From positions 1-47,318 of the forward strand of contig CAMAVB010000024.1 in NCBI GenBank assembly GCA_945861465.1: a DNA stretch of 47,318 nucleotides. The letters run 5' to 3'. Below are positions 8,446-17,390 of this stretch, one piece after another. The stretch is from Candidatus Kuenenia stuttgartensis. Its GTDB lineage: Bacteria; Planctomycetota; Planctomycetia; Planctomycetales; Planctomycetaceae. The notes beneath the pieces were generated by a model. It made no database searches, had not been told where the DNA came from, and was given only the letters and a program-made list of their open reading frames with translations. Every line of letters begins with the position of its first letter. The stretch's first letter is position 1. A program made the translations under genes and the position numbers.

Positions 8446-8992
8446 CGTTTTTGGACTGCATCATCAAAGAAATTTCGCTGACCCTGTCGCATTCTATGTG
8501 TCGTGATTTCCCAAACCATCAATTGTATTGAATAGACTTCCAAAATCTGGCTTCAGACCCAACGGGCCGGGGCTCAATCACTCGCTTGTGTTTCCGTCCT
8601 GGGCGATGCCCCAAGCTGACATAGTACCGGCCCGTTGGGCCTGAATTCACCCTGTAAATTGGGTTTTCCTGACCGCACAAAGAATCCGGTAGAGTCAGAA
8701 ATTTCGAAGAGTAGCCAGGCTCGGACTCAGCCGCGAAATGCCTACTGAGGGATGCGAGAGAAATCCATCAGGAGTCGTTGAATCTTAGAATCTCGATATT
8801 TCTCGCACAAATGGACATATGTCAAAAATCTGGAAAAACTGTTGAATTTCTGGTCAGTTCGCATTGATAGAGGGGGGAGTCTGTACATTCCCACCCTGAA
8901 AAATGCTGTTATTAAGTTACTTACGTAAGTGGAGCGGTGCATCTGCACTTCCTTCATATCTTCATCTTCCCGTCTTGTTTGAGGTATTCCCG
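8446..8992. other. 547-nt intergenic region with a palindromic element
   Basis: Apart from the inverted-repeat element at 8552-8645 no convincing gene is seen. A minus-strand reading frame (8742-9023) overlaps the pseudogene start and has no coding character. The stretch before 8993 contains TTAAGTTACTTACGTAAGT, which includes the perfect palindrome ACTTACGTAAGT. With GAGG about 8 nt before the ATG, this is likely the old promoter and leader of the DUF1559 gene. Confidence 0.5.
8552..8645. repeat. Inverted-repeat element of the GGCCCAACGGGCC family
   Basis: A 94-bp element with 19-bp terminal inverted repeats differing at one position (8552-8570 against 8627-8645), core CCCAACGGGCCGG. The right end read in reverse (TGAATTCAGGCCCAACGG) is the same as the left end of the element at 36942 and its flank, and the internal TGTCAGC followed by TGGGGCA is shared too. 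It is a short member of the same dispersed family. Confidence 0.82.
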
Positions 8993-9641
8993 ATGAAATT
9001 GTCCGCTCGTCGCCGAAAGGCATTTACCTTGATCGAATTGCCTGGTGGTTATTGCCATCATCGCGATTCTGATCGCATTGTTGCTGCCTGCCGTGCAACA
9101 AGCCCGTGAGGCAGCTCGCCGCACCCAGTGCAAGAATAATCTCAAGCAGCTCGGGTTGGCCCTACACAATTACGCGGACGTTCTCAACAAGGTTCCGCCA
9201 TTTTCCGGCGGCAATGGAAGCCACAAGGTGGCTCCCAGATGCGAACTCGTCTGAGCGGATTCGTAGCCTTGTTGCCGTATTTTGAACAGGCAAACCTTTC
9301 GAACACAATTTCTGCCGTGACCACATCTCAGCCTCCATGGACAGATAATCCATATTGGACGACCCCGATGCCAAATCTCCAGTGCCCGAGCGATCCCGCC
9401 AGTATCCCGCCAGTCGGGTGCTCTGCGTGGCAAGACACGGCGGATTCGCACTTCATCGTTCGAGCAAACCCGACATCAAAAATTTATTCAAAACTAGAAC
9501 TTACGTGGGGCTCAAAACGGCGAGACGGTCCTAACCCAACAGACCGCAGGCCGGGCAGTGATGGGCATTCATTATGACGTCCGTTGGGACAGCAATGAAG
9601 CAACACAAATGCGGAACAGTCAAGGCGACATCCGCGCATAA
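8993..9641 (+). pseudogene. Broken DUF1559 (type II secretion pseudopilin-like) gene
   Basis: The start [16 protein letters not shown] is a prepilin N-terminus ending in the FTLIEL methylation motif. An extra base in the CC at 9041-9042 then shifts the frame; the correct continuation ([20 protein letters not shown], then [16 protein letters not shown]) follows from 9045 in another frame. That frame stops at 9254, while the family's LLPYFEQANL segment continues from 9239 in a third frame. After 9512 a further frame reads NGETVLTQQTAGRAVMG and ends at TAA 9639-9641. At least three frame changes are needed, and the usual C-terminal H-x9-DG motif is not found. DUF1559 genes are greatly amplified in planctomycetes, so this is one decayed paralogue. 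Sequencing error could explain one shift but not all. Confidence 0.85.
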
Positions 9642-9729
9642 ATGGGGCTCTACACTTTCTGGCGAGAATCCCGCCACGGAGCGTCGAGGCACAGTGTCGA
9701 TGATCCTGGGGTAGGCCGGACCTAGCGGA

Positions 9730-10641
9730 TCAGGGGCGTATGAAAACGATGCGTGGCTGCAGGCGCAGGTCCGACGTGACGATGGCAATTGCCAGTAATT
9801 CGCTGAAGTCTCTGGTGGTTAGCGCGATCTGCTCATCGACGATGAGTTCATCCTCAGAACGAAGTCTGTCTTCAACGATTGAGAGGACGCGACCACAGAG
9901 CAGATCAGCGATTTCCGCAGACGTACAGTCATATTTTGCCAGGTGTTGCACAATGCTGACGGCAGGCAGTAGCGCCGTCGGAATACTGGCCAGCGTCAGA
10001 TCATCGGCAGGGATTGCATCGCCGCTGCCGAAGACTCCGACGCGCGTTCTTTCGAGGCGAGTCATCAGTCCGCCGCAACCCAGTTCAGTGCCGAGGTCTC
10101 GAGCGATGGAACGAATATACGTGCCGGAACCGCAGATGATCTCGAGTTCCAGACGAGGCCATTCGTAGCTCAACAACCGGATGGAATGAATCTCGACGTT
10201 CTTCGCTGCCAGTTCGACAGATTCCCCTCGCCGAGCCAGGTCGTAGGCACGCTGACCATCCACATGCACGGCGGAAAATATCGGTGGCACTTGTGACACG
10301 ATGCCACACATTGACTGAAGTCGCGCGTTGATGATTTCAAACGTCGGGAGTTCGGCTGGCCTCGGCAGGTGCTCCACTTTCCCCGTGCTGTCGTCGGTAT
10401 CGCTGGTCTGCCCCAGCATGAATTCTGCAACGTATGTCTTTGGCCCGTCCTGCAGCATCGTGATCAATCGAGTCGCCGGACCAATACCGATCAGCAGCAC
10501 GCCAGTCGCCATTGGATCCAGTGTTCCGGCGTGACCGCATTTCGTCGGACGAATCAGGCGCTGCACCGAATTCACAACATCCCGCGACGTGACACCCGCT
10601 GGCTTGTAGACGTTCAGTACGCCAAATAGTTCTGAATTCAT
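9730..10641 (-). CDS. truB: tRNA pseudouridine(55) synthase
   Basis: 303-residue TruB, which isomerises U55 in the T-loop of tRNAs. Catalytic Asp42 lies in GHAGTLDPMATGVLL (37-51). The N-terminal GVLNVYKPAGVTS (7-19), the YVAEFMLGQTSDTDD segment and CGSGTYIRSIARDLG near residue 175 are family motifs. The ATG at 10641 places the protein at the usual N-terminus; an open frame extends upstream to 10797 but that part is not family sequence. It is the last gene of a minus-strand run with the ECF sigma factor, 97 nt away. The usual partners rbfA or rpsO are not adjacent. Confidence 0.93.
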   Translation of the reverse strand: MNSELFGVLNVYKPAGVTSRDVVNSVQRLIRPTKCGHAGTLDPMATGVLLIGIGPATRLITMLQDGPKTYVAEFMLGQTSDTDDSTGKVEHLPRPAELPTFEIINARLQSMCGIVSQVPPIFSAVHVDGQRAYDLARRGESVELAAKNVEIHSIRLLSYEWPRLELEIICGSGTYIRSIARDLGTELGCGGLMTRLERTRVGVFGSGDAIPADDLTLASIPTALLPAVSIVQHLAKYDCTSAEIADLLCGRVLSIVEDRLRSEDELIVDEQIALTTRDFSELLAIAIVTSDLRLQPRIVFIRP

Positions 10642-10738
10642 CGTGTGCTCAATTCTGTAACTTGACTCTCTGAGTCGAGTGCTTGAATTCGGGGTAGGCT
10701 GGGCCATGCGACGGACATGAATGTCCATCCTGCATTCG

Positions 10739-11380
10739 CTATTCCACCCCGAGATCCAACAGAATGCTGTCCTGTATTCTGGCAGCTTTTGCAGCATCCT
10801 TGAGTTTCGTGACCACGAAAAACTTGTGATTCGCCACAGCCTGTTCGGTCGTGTTGAGTCTCACCGCGACATCTTTGTTCGCCCAGCCGAGGACGAAGAT
10901 GAGTTCCACACAATGCAGTCGCTCCCATGCTCCATTGGCTTTGAATTCCTGGATCAGATCTCTCAGACACGATTCAATCACCGTCGATTCGGCTTTGGCT
11001 TTTTCGCTGCTTCGCATCATGCTTGAGGCGGCTCGTCCTGGCCCGGTCAGATCCCGCGCGGCCCCGTCTTTGGATTCTGATGTTAATAAGGGCAGGATCG
11101 GACGACGACCGGAACGACGCATGAAGTCGATGAGCTTGTGTGCGGCAATCGAAAACAACCACGATTCCATCGGCGTCCGTTCGTCGTAGTTCGGCAGCGC
11201 CTTGAGGAATCCCAGAAACGTTTCCTGCACGATATCTTCCGCCGCCGAGCGATCCTGCAATCGAGTCCGCGCGAACGCCAGCAGACGACCTTCGTACAGA
11301 TCGATGCACTGCTGCCACGCATCCGCTTCACCGGCGCGAATGCGTTCTACCAATTGTCGGTCCGCTTCACTGGCTACCAT
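10739..11380 (-). CDS. ECF-type RNA polymerase sigma-70 family factor
   Basis: 213-residue sigma factor with region 2 at about residues 10-92: ADAWQQCIDLYEGRLLAFAR, then DIVQETFLGFLKALPNY and SWLFSIAAHKLIDFMRR. A polar linker (about 95-135) and a region 4-like helical domain (about 140-195) follow; in region 4 the stretch LGWANKDVAVRLNTTEQAVAN is the helix-turn-helix that would bind the -35 element. The gene starts inside the end of the rhomboid protease gene (7-nt overlap), so the two are translationally coupled. No anti-sigma factor is adjacent. Rhomboid and sigma could form a regulated-proteolysis pair, but that rests on gene arrangement alone. Confidence 0.87.
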   Translation of the reverse strand: MVASEADRQLVERIRAGEADAWQQCIDLYEGRLLAFARTRLQDRSAAEDIVQETFLGFLKALPNYDERTPMESWLFSIAAHKLIDFMRRSGRRPILPLLTSESKDGAARDLTGPGRAASSMMRSSEKAKAESTVIESCLRDLIQEFKANGAWERLHCVELIFVLGWANKDVAVRLNTTEQAVANHKFFVVTKLKDAAKAARIQDSILLDLGVE

Positions 11381-12705
11381 TCTGGTTCCTCATCCTGTAC
11401 TCCGCTCAGAATCTGCTCTTTCGCCGTTCGCACGATTTTCTTAGCCAAAGTCTGCAATTGTCCGTTCACACCCTCCAGCGAAAGCCCTTTGAGCGTCTGG
11501 AGCGCGGCGGTGGGACGTTTCAGCTGTGTGAGCAGGAGTTGCGCCATTCGAATGCGTGCCCAGGCATTGTCTTCCGGATAATGATCCAGATATTCCTGCA
11601 GCCAGATTTCGGCATCATCAAACGCCTGAGCCTGCAACAACCCCATCGCCAGCTTTCTCATCCGAGCTTCGTCGGGGCAGATGTCTGTCTCATGCAGTCG
11701 CATCGACATCAATTCTTCAGCGGCAGTGAGCACGTCTCCACTGTCGATCAGCGCATTCACCTGTTTCATCGCGTTGGTGGTTTTCTTTGCACGCGTGACT
11801 GAAGCTGGCCCGTCGCCGGAATCTTCAATTCCTGTCGGGATCGGCAGTTCGCCGTATGTCTTGCCAGTGGGAGAATGCCCTCCGCTGGCCCAGTCCTGCT
11901 CTGCAAAGCGACCGTATTTCCCGCTGAGGACCGAGAACAAGTCCCACTTCTCACAGTCAACCCATCCCATCCTGAGGAACACGACACCCACCGTCAAGCC
12001 AATCACGCAGCCGACCATATGCAGGCCGGATGATCCCATTTCGAACTTCGACAACAGCAGCGCCAGAAGACCGAGCGCCAGATACCACAATGAAAAGACC
12101 ATGATGGTGACGTCAAACGAAACGGCACGGAAAAACAGAAAGCCAACGATATGCATTTCATTTTTCGGAGCCCACACAAGACTGATCGCCATCAGTGAAA
12201 AGATGACACCGGAAGCCCCGAGGCAACGCCCTTTGGCAATATTGAGTACCGTTCTCGCGTCAATGTCGGGGTCAGTCTCCTCCAACTTTTCCTTGAATTC
12301 CTCGAACTTCTGCACATCGAGTTTGCGGAAATCAGACCGCAGCACGTACGCATCCGTCCTATGCAGCGTCAGCAAATCCACACTGGCTCCCCAGGCGGCG
12401 GCCATGCCAAGATACAGCGGAATAAAGATCCGCCAGCCAAGCTTGCCTTCAACAACCAGTCCGAAACCCCACAGAAAGAACATGTTGCCGATGAGATGCA
12501 TAAAACCGCCGTGAGCGAACGCAGCTGGAATCCATTCCAGTGGATTCAGCCCGTCACCATACTGCAGCAGCCACGGTTCCTGCAGCCTGGCATTCATGCC
12601 GCAACCAGTCGCCACGAACGCGATGGTATTCACCACAATCAACCCGATCGTGGCGTACGGAAAGTGATACAGCGGTGCGTCGGTGTTAATAGGAATCAGC
12701 GGCAT
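11374..12705 (-). CDS. Rhomboid-family intramembrane serine protease with long C-terminal tail
   Basis: 443-residue membrane protein. Rhomboid core residues are visible: HGGFMHLIGNMFFLWGFG at 65-82, catalytic Ser166 in CLGASGVIFS, and catalytic His229 in SSGLHMVGCVIG. An acidic loop of about 45 residues (115-157) is inserted before the serine helix. After the last membrane helix (about 245), residues 300-440 form a soluble helical tail with TPR-like character (SGDVLTAAEELM, DDAEIWLQEYLDHYPEDNAWARI). The protease would cut transmembrane substrates. The gene is first in the run rhomboid - ECF sigma - truB and overlaps the sigma gene by 7 nt. The start ATG at 12705 puts the first membrane helix at residues 17-35, as expected. 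Confidence 0.88.
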   Translation of the reverse strand: MPLIPINTDAPLYHFPYATIGLIVVNTIAFVATGCGMNARLQEPWLLQYGDGLNPLEWIPAAFAHGGFMHLIGNMFFLWGFGLVVEGKLGWRIFIPLYLGMAAAWGASVDLLTLHRTDAYVLRSDFRKLDVQKFEEFKEKLEETDPDIDARTVLNIAKGRCLGASGVIFSLMAISLVWAPKNEMHIVGFLFFRAVSFDVTIMVFSLWYLALGLLALLLSKFEMGSSGLHMVGCVIGLTVGVVFLRMGWVDCEKWDLFSVLSGKYGRFAEQDWASGGHSPTGKTYGELPIPTGIEDSGDGPASVTRAKKTTNAMKQVNALIDSGDVLTAAEELMSMRLHETDICPDEARMRKLAMGLLQAQAFDDAEIWLQEYLDHYPEDNAWARIRMAQLLLTQLKRPTAALQTLKGLSLEGVNGQLQTLAKKIVRTAKEQILSGVQDEEPEW

Positions 12706-12816
12706 GGATCACGCAAACTCGGGGCAGCGGTCGAAAAACTCAGTCGATCGCTCGTGAGTGTAAACTACCCGCCGCCCGGATTGAAGCAGTCTGACGGAAT
12801 GAGATTCGGTCGGCCA

Positions 12817-12921
12817 GTTTAACCGCGTGGGCAACGCCCCGCGCTTTGTATTTCAAATCTCAGATCTCAAATATGAAATTTCAAATAGCACAAGCGCGGC
12901 CCGCTGGGCACGCGGTTAAAC
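12817..12921. repeat. Palindromic element with AACCGCGTG-type inverted ends, copy 2
   Basis: A 105-bp element starting GTTTAACCGCGTG and ending CACGCGGTTAAAC, i.e. perfect 13-bp inverted ends, with inner GCCCCGCGCTTTG opposite AAGCGCGGCCCGC. The centre holds TTTCAAAT and AATCTCAGATCTCAAAT units. It is homologous to the copy at 5344-5434. It lies in the 439-nt gap between the start of the rhomboid gene and the end of the DUF11 gene. Nothing else in that gap looks coding; a 90-residue minus-strand frame at 12867-13139 spans repeats only. Confidence 0.85.
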
Positions 12922-13091
12922 AATGAGGCTTTCGCCGGGATCGTCCCGGTCGGGGCGACAATTGATCGGCCCAATCGTCCACGACAGCTGGTGGCCACGG
13001 AAACCAAAAGTCCGCTCACTTCGTGCTTACGGAAAGCCCCTCTTCTGCGCAGTTCGAGGCAGAACTGGCGTAGCACAGGCTCACGAGAATG

Positions 13092-13122
13092 GATGGTGGG
13101 CCGGCGCTGTCGCTTGTCCCAT
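13092..13122 (-). repeat. 31-bp dispersed motif, copy also at 33537-33567
   Basis: Read on the minus strand this stretch is 28/31 identical to plus-strand 33537-33567, with shared core AGCGACAGCGC and GGCCCACCATC. Both copies are intergenic. It is palindromic at its ends (GATGGTGGG against CCCA). Confidence 0.7.
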
Positions 13123-13144
13123 CCTGCATCCTGCGCCATGGAGG

Positions 13145-15790
13145 TTACGGTCGGTCGTCGAAGATCGTGACGGATTCGGAGACAATCAACGGTTCGGCCA
13201 TCTGTTCGTACTTCAACGACGCTCGAACAAGCGCGTTTTGTGCCGGCCGCTCTCCCTGGAGTTTCAGTTCAAACGTCATCTTTTCAGCGGGTTGGATTTC
13301 ATCCACGATGGCGTAGCGAACTGCATTTCCTGTGCGTCGAGCCGGGATGGTGAGTGTTCCGGCGGCCTTGACTGCAATTTCTGCCGGGACATCGATCACC
13401 ATTTCGACATTGCGGGCTACGGCCGTGCCGCGGTTTTCAATTGTGATCGTAAAACCGAACGTTTCACCAATCGCAACTGGTGCGTCCTGGCGACTGATAT
13501 TCGCGGTCATATTTTCATAATCTGCTACGGTCACCACCGTGTTCTCGGTCGCCTGCGAACGGAACCCGGCGTGCTCCACGACTTCGACCACGGTCTGCCG
13601 TTGTCCCGCCGATTCTGCTTCCAGTTCGACTTCCAGTACGATCTGCTTGCCAGGGGCCAGACGGGCAAGCTGCCAGCGAATTTGACCTGTCTGAAGGTTG
13701 TACTCGCCACCGTTGTCGGCGGAGATGAACCGCATGCCTTCCGGAACCAGTTCGGTCACGATGGCATTCGTTGCCTCGAAATTCGTTTCGTTGGTCACGA
13801 TGTTCTGAAACTTTGCTCGACGACCGACAAATCGTCGTTCCGGTCCCAATCGCTGAATGGTCAATTGGGAACCGATAATGTCGATGTCTGTCGTTGCCTT
13901 GTCGGCAGAAACTCCGGATGCGGTCACCTCGGACACAGTCCGGATTCGACCGGGTTCCGCAGCCACAACGGTCAAATCAATTTCTTTCCTATCACCAGCC
14001 CGGAGGTTCTCAATTTCATACTCCAGATCACCGCCTTCGGAATGCTTCAGGCCGGGCGGCAACACGCTTCGCAGAATCACCTGACTGGCGTCGCCAGTAC
14101 CATTGTTGCTGATCACATAGTGCAACTGCACATCGTCGCCCACCTTCACTGCATCCGGGCTAATGACTTCGAGCGTCAGCCTGGGTGCCGTGATGACGGT
14201 GGCAGACTTGACCTGAGCCTGGAATCGAACCGTGGCGATCCCGTCCAGTGTGCCTTCACCCGTCGGTGTGATGCGGACCAGGATTTCCTGTTTGGCATGG
14301 GGAGCAAGTTCGGGTATCGTCCAACTGAGCTTGCCACGGACGCGATCAAAATCGGCTGTCGGCCTCGCGTGTTCGAGCTTCGCACCGTTTCCAGGCTCGT
14401 CGTCCACAATGACGTCGTAGGCCGTCGAATCACCTTCGTTGGAGACGACAATCGTATATTCGTGTGACACGCCAACAGTCGCAGTGTCCGGTGCGCGTTT
14501 CTCAATGCTTAACTGTGGGCGCATCACTTCTGACATGCTGCGCTCAGCACCTTCTCCTGCGGTATCTGATCCGCGGCCACTGCGGTCCGGAGTCGTTCGC
14601 GATGGGCGATCACTGATGGCAGGCAAGTCCAACGAATCATCTGATCCATCGGGAAGGTTGGTCCGAGAATCAAACATGCCGTCATCGCTCCCGCCAGGAG
14701 CAGAATTTCGATCCGGAAAACTCGGTTCGGAGAGATCGGATTCTGGCGGATTTCGTGGTGCTGTGCGCGGATCGGGTATCGGAGTGGATCGCGGTGGTGT
14801 GCGTGGATCATCGCCTGCAGGTACAGGGTCCAGTTCAAACACCGGCAGTGGCTCAGGATCTGATTTCGCCTTTGATCTGCCATCGTCCACAGGAGGCATT
14901 GGTACAAATTCACCGGGTTGAAAAAACTGCGGATCTTCATCAAGCCGGGCAGGTGTCAGATTTCGATCGGGAGCATTCGGATTCCGATCGGGGGGTATTG
15001 AGTTTCTGAGCGGGATGTTTGGATTCGCCGATCCTGGGTTGGAGTCGAGATTCAGCTGTGGATCGGCTGCGAAGCCTGGCGATTCCATGAGCGGCTCTTC
15101 GGACGCAGGAATGCCGCCCGGTGCTGATGGATTTGTGGGACGTCCGATGTCCGGAACAGCATCAGGCATGAACAGTTCAGGAGTTTCCTGATCGACCTGC
15201 GCTGTTTTGACTCCCGAAAGAAACGCCGCGTTGTTGGCAGCAGCGGTCGGACCATCATTGGTGGTTTGAGCTGATGCGGGAGTCACGATCTTCGCGGGTG
15301 TCGATGCGGCGACAGTGGCGGCGTTTGATTTGGCTGCCAGCGTTTCAGTTTCCCTGCTGGCAGTTGCGTGAACGGGGTCTGGCTCGTTGCTCGAGTCGTG
15401 GGAAAGATCGAAAGGATTGTCGTCGTCAGCCAGACTATCCTTCAAAACCGTGCGATTGACTGGCACGTTGACTGGGGTCACACCAACAAACTTCTCATCC
15501 TCAGCCAGTGGGACGGACGTGCCCGGAGTTTCGGGTGCATCCGGTTCATGCAGGGTAAACTGAGGATCATCCGCAGCTTCAGAACCGGCCAGCATACGAT
15601 CAAAATCGACGGTCGCATCCGGAATCACGTCCGTATTCGCCGAGGGGATTATGCCGGTTGTCCTGGCCGTCTCGCCAGGTTCGGAAGCATGAGAGGCCAC
15701 TGGCAGGCGATTCTGGACCTCCAGAACCACGAGGGTTCCAATGCCGATAATGCCTGCGGCTGTCAGTAATTTCCATATTGAACTTTGCAT
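13145..15790 (-). CDS. DUF11-repeat surface protein with Pro/Asp-rich stalk
   Basis: 881-residue exported or membrane-anchored protein. An N-terminal hydrophobic helix (residues about 8-24) is a signal anchor or signal peptide. Residues about 30-410 are low-complexity and rich in Pro, Asp, Ser and Asn (SIPPDRNPNAPDRNL-type sequence), probably a disordered stalk. From about 425 to the end come roughly four immunoglobulin-like DUF11 units, each with a pattern such as YTIVVSNEGDSTAYDVIV, LHYVISNNGTGDASQVIL or FTITIENRGTAVARNVEM. Such domains occur in cell-wall and surface proteins of planctomycetes and others; no enzymatic motif is seen. An AAGGGA Shine-Dalgarno sequence precedes the ATG at 15790. 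It is 117 nt downstream of the M48 peptidase gene on the same strand. The exact role is unknown. Confidence 0.82.
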   Translation of the reverse strand: MQSSIWKLLTAAGIIGIGTLVVLEVQNRLPVASHASEPGETARTTGIIPSANTDVIPDATVDFDRMLAGSEAADDPQFTLHEPDAPETPGTSVPLAEDEKFVGVTPVNVPVNRTVLKDSLADDDNPFDLSHDSSNEPDPVHATASRETETLAAKSNAATVAASTPAKIVTPASAQTTNDGPTAAANNAAFLSGVKTAQVDQETPELFMPDAVPDIGRPTNPSAPGGIPASEEPLMESPGFAADPQLNLDSNPGSANPNIPLRNSIPPDRNPNAPDRNLTPARLDEDPQFFQPGEFVPMPPVDDGRSKAKSDPEPLPVFELDPVPAGDDPRTPPRSTPIPDPRTAPRNPPESDLSEPSFPDRNSAPGGSDDGMFDSRTNLPDGSDDSLDLPAISDRPSRTTPDRSGRGSDTAGEGAERSMSEVMRPQLSIEKRAPDTATVGVSHEYTIVVSNEGDSTAYDVIVDDEPGNGAKLEHARPTADFDRVRGKLSWTIPELAPHAKQEILVRITPTGEGTLDGIATVRFQAQVKSATVITAPRLTLEVISPDAVKVGDDVQLHYVISNNGTGDASQVILRSVLPPGLKHSEGGDLEYEIENLRAGDRKEIDLTVVAAEPGRIRTVSEVTASGVSADKATTDIDIIGSQLTIQRLGPERRFVGRRAKFQNIVTNETNFEATNAIVTELVPEGMRFISADNGGEYNLQTGQIRWQLARLAPGKQIVLEVELEAESAGQRQTVVEVVEHAGFRSQATENTVVTVADYENMTANISRQDAPVAIGETFGFTITIENRGTAVARNVEMVIDVPAEIAVKAAGTLTIPARRTGNAVRYAIVDEIQPAEKMTFELKLQGERPAQNALVRASLKYEQMAEPLIVSESVTIFDDRP

Positions 15791-15907
15791 GGGAATCCCT
15801 TCCCGCGCCGGAAAAATCGGTCGTCAACTCCGCTTCCTGCGGAGAGATCACATGGCGCTTCTGCGGAACAAGTAGCAGATTCTGCCGATCGTTGGAAGAC
15901 GACTTTT

Positions 15908-16759
15908 TCAAGGTAACGGTTCGCCGAGCCCAACTTTCTGCTCGGCGTTTTGGTAGAGACTCATGGCCTGAGGCAGCAGTTCACGCAACGCCGCAGAACG
16001 GTGGGCGTCGGATGGATGTGTGGACATCCACTCCATCGGAGCGGTTCCCGTTTTAGCACTTCCGAAGCGTTCCCAGAACACGGGCGCCTCAGATGGATCG
16101 TAGCCAGCTTTCGCCATCAACATGATACCAATTTGATCGGCCTCCATCTCGTGCTTGCGGCTGAACGGGAGGATGACGCCATATTGCGCGCCGCCACCAT
16201 AGGCGGCCAGCACGATCTTCTGCTTCTGTTCGTCTTGCTTCTGCATGAAATAGCTCAAAGCCGACTTTCCTGCGTTCTTTGCCGTCTCGTACGTCATGCG
16301 CTCACCTCCGTGCCGCGCGATGGCATGAGCAACCTCGTGCGACATCACGACGGCCAGTCCCGCTTCGTTTTCACAAACAGGAAGTATTCCTGTGTACACG
16401 GCGACTTTGCCACCCGGCAGGCAAAATGCGTTCTGCGTTTCCGATTCGATGACATTGAATTCCCACTCGAAGTCCGGACGATTCGCCACCGCTGCGATGC
16501 GCTGACCGATCCGCCGGACGATTTCTGTGGTCTTTTCATTTTTCGTGAGTGGCTCGGACTTGAGCACTTCCTGATACGCAGTCAGCCCCATTGCGTTCTC
16601 AGATTGCTCAGAAGTTATCAGCACCTGCTTCCGATTCGTCATCGGAACCTGCTGACATCCCAGCATCACCAATGTGATGGACGAACCACAGGACAGCAGC
16701 ATGGCTGCAACCAAAGTCCAGCGTAACCGCGACATCCTTGTCGCTGCGGGAGTAACCAT
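15908..16759 (-). CDS. M48-family zinc metallopeptidase, probable lipoprotein
   Basis: 283-residue peptidase of the Oma1/BepA/LoiP type. The zinc-binding HEVAH motif lies in VVMSHEVAHAIARHG and the downstream glutamate in HEMEADQIGIMLMAKAGYDP; STHPSDAHRSAAL near the C-terminus is also typical. The N-terminus is a basic segment, a hydrophobic stretch and a lipobox-like LVMLGC, so it is probably a lipid-anchored periplasmic quality-control protease. The ATG at 16759 is chosen because AGGA lies about 8 nt upstream; ATG at 16735 is possible, and an open frame runs to 16942 without signal-peptide character. It is upstream of the DUF11 gene, which it may be transcribed with. Confidence 0.87.
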   Translation of the reverse strand: MVTPAATRMSRLRWTLVAAMLLSCGSSITLVMLGCQQVPMTNRKQVLITSEQSENAMGLTAYQEVLKSEPLTKNEKTTEIVRRIGQRIAAVANRPDFEWEFNVIESETQNAFCLPGGKVAVYTGILPVCENEAGLAVVMSHEVAHAIARHGGERMTYETAKNAGKSALSYFMQKQDEQKQKIVLAAYGGGAQYGVILPFSRKHEMEADQIGIMLMAKAGYDPSEAPVFWERFGSAKTGTAPMEWMSTHPSDAHRSAALRELLPQAMSLYQNAEQKVGLGEPLP

Positions 16760-16924
16760 TGATCCGTTCCTGTCTGGAATAGCGGCGACCAGCGCTCCGC
16801 CAATGCTTGATTCTGGGGTTGGAGGAAAATCCATATTCGCCGACGGGGCGGCGAACCTACGTAGGCGAACCGACGTAGACGAGCCGCTCCGTCGGCTCGC
16901 GTTCAACTCCAGAATTCCACGCGA

Positions 16925-17284
16925 TTGAGGAAACCGGGGCAACGGGACTGTACCGTCATCGGGAAAATCGACTCAAGCCGGGTTTTCTGGCCTTTGCCCA
17001 GCTCTTCATCGAGCGAAATTGCAAAAATAGGCGAGTCGGGTGAACTTGCGGCAACTTTGGACGGTCGATTGAGGGACGTGCAGAGATTCGCCGCTGTGGC
17101 AGACTCTCAACTGTTCGAAATTCTCGCTACACTTGGGAAACGACCGCGAACCGCATCGCAGGACTGGCGGATTCGCCAAAATACGCAAACTTACGATGAG
17201 GAATCCATCCCGCAGCGCGTCCTTGACTTGGAACCCCTGACAAAACTGGTCGCTGAATTCGCGAGAATTCAGAATGGGGGCTGA
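16925..17284 (+). CDS. Possible 119-residue hypothetical protein
   Basis: An open frame with a TTG start at 16925 fills most of the gap between the divergent M48 and ilvE genes. From about residue 35 the sequence looks protein-like (EIAKIGESGELAATLDGRL, FEILATLGKRPR, LEPLTKLVAEFARIQ). No motif or signal is recognised, there is no good ribosome-binding site, and a competing minus-strand frame (17006-17392) exists. It may be real, starting later than 16925, or chance. Confidence 0.25.
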   Translation: MRKPGQRDCTVIGKIDSSRVFWPLPSSSSSEIAKIGESGELAATLDGRLRDVQRFAAVADSQLFEILATLGKRPRTASQDWRIRQNTQTYDEESIPQRVLDLEPLTKLVAEFARIQNGG

Positions 17285-17390
17285 ATTCCTGCGAATCCAG
17301 TTACGAAGAGCGGGAGGGTGGATCTGCGAGTCGATCTGCCCTGGCAGTGAATTTTCTATTAACCACTCAATCCAACTACGGGCGTTTTTC

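Noticed and set aside
12867-13139. 90-codon minus-strand frame
   Set aside because: Made almost wholly of the palindromic element and the 31-bp dispersed motif.
12923-14467. 514-codon plus-strand frame
   Set aside because: Antisense of the DUF11 repeats and of repeat DNA; His/Arg/Cys-rich shadow composition.
15950-16726. 258-codon plus-strand frame
   Set aside because: Antisense of the M48 peptidase.
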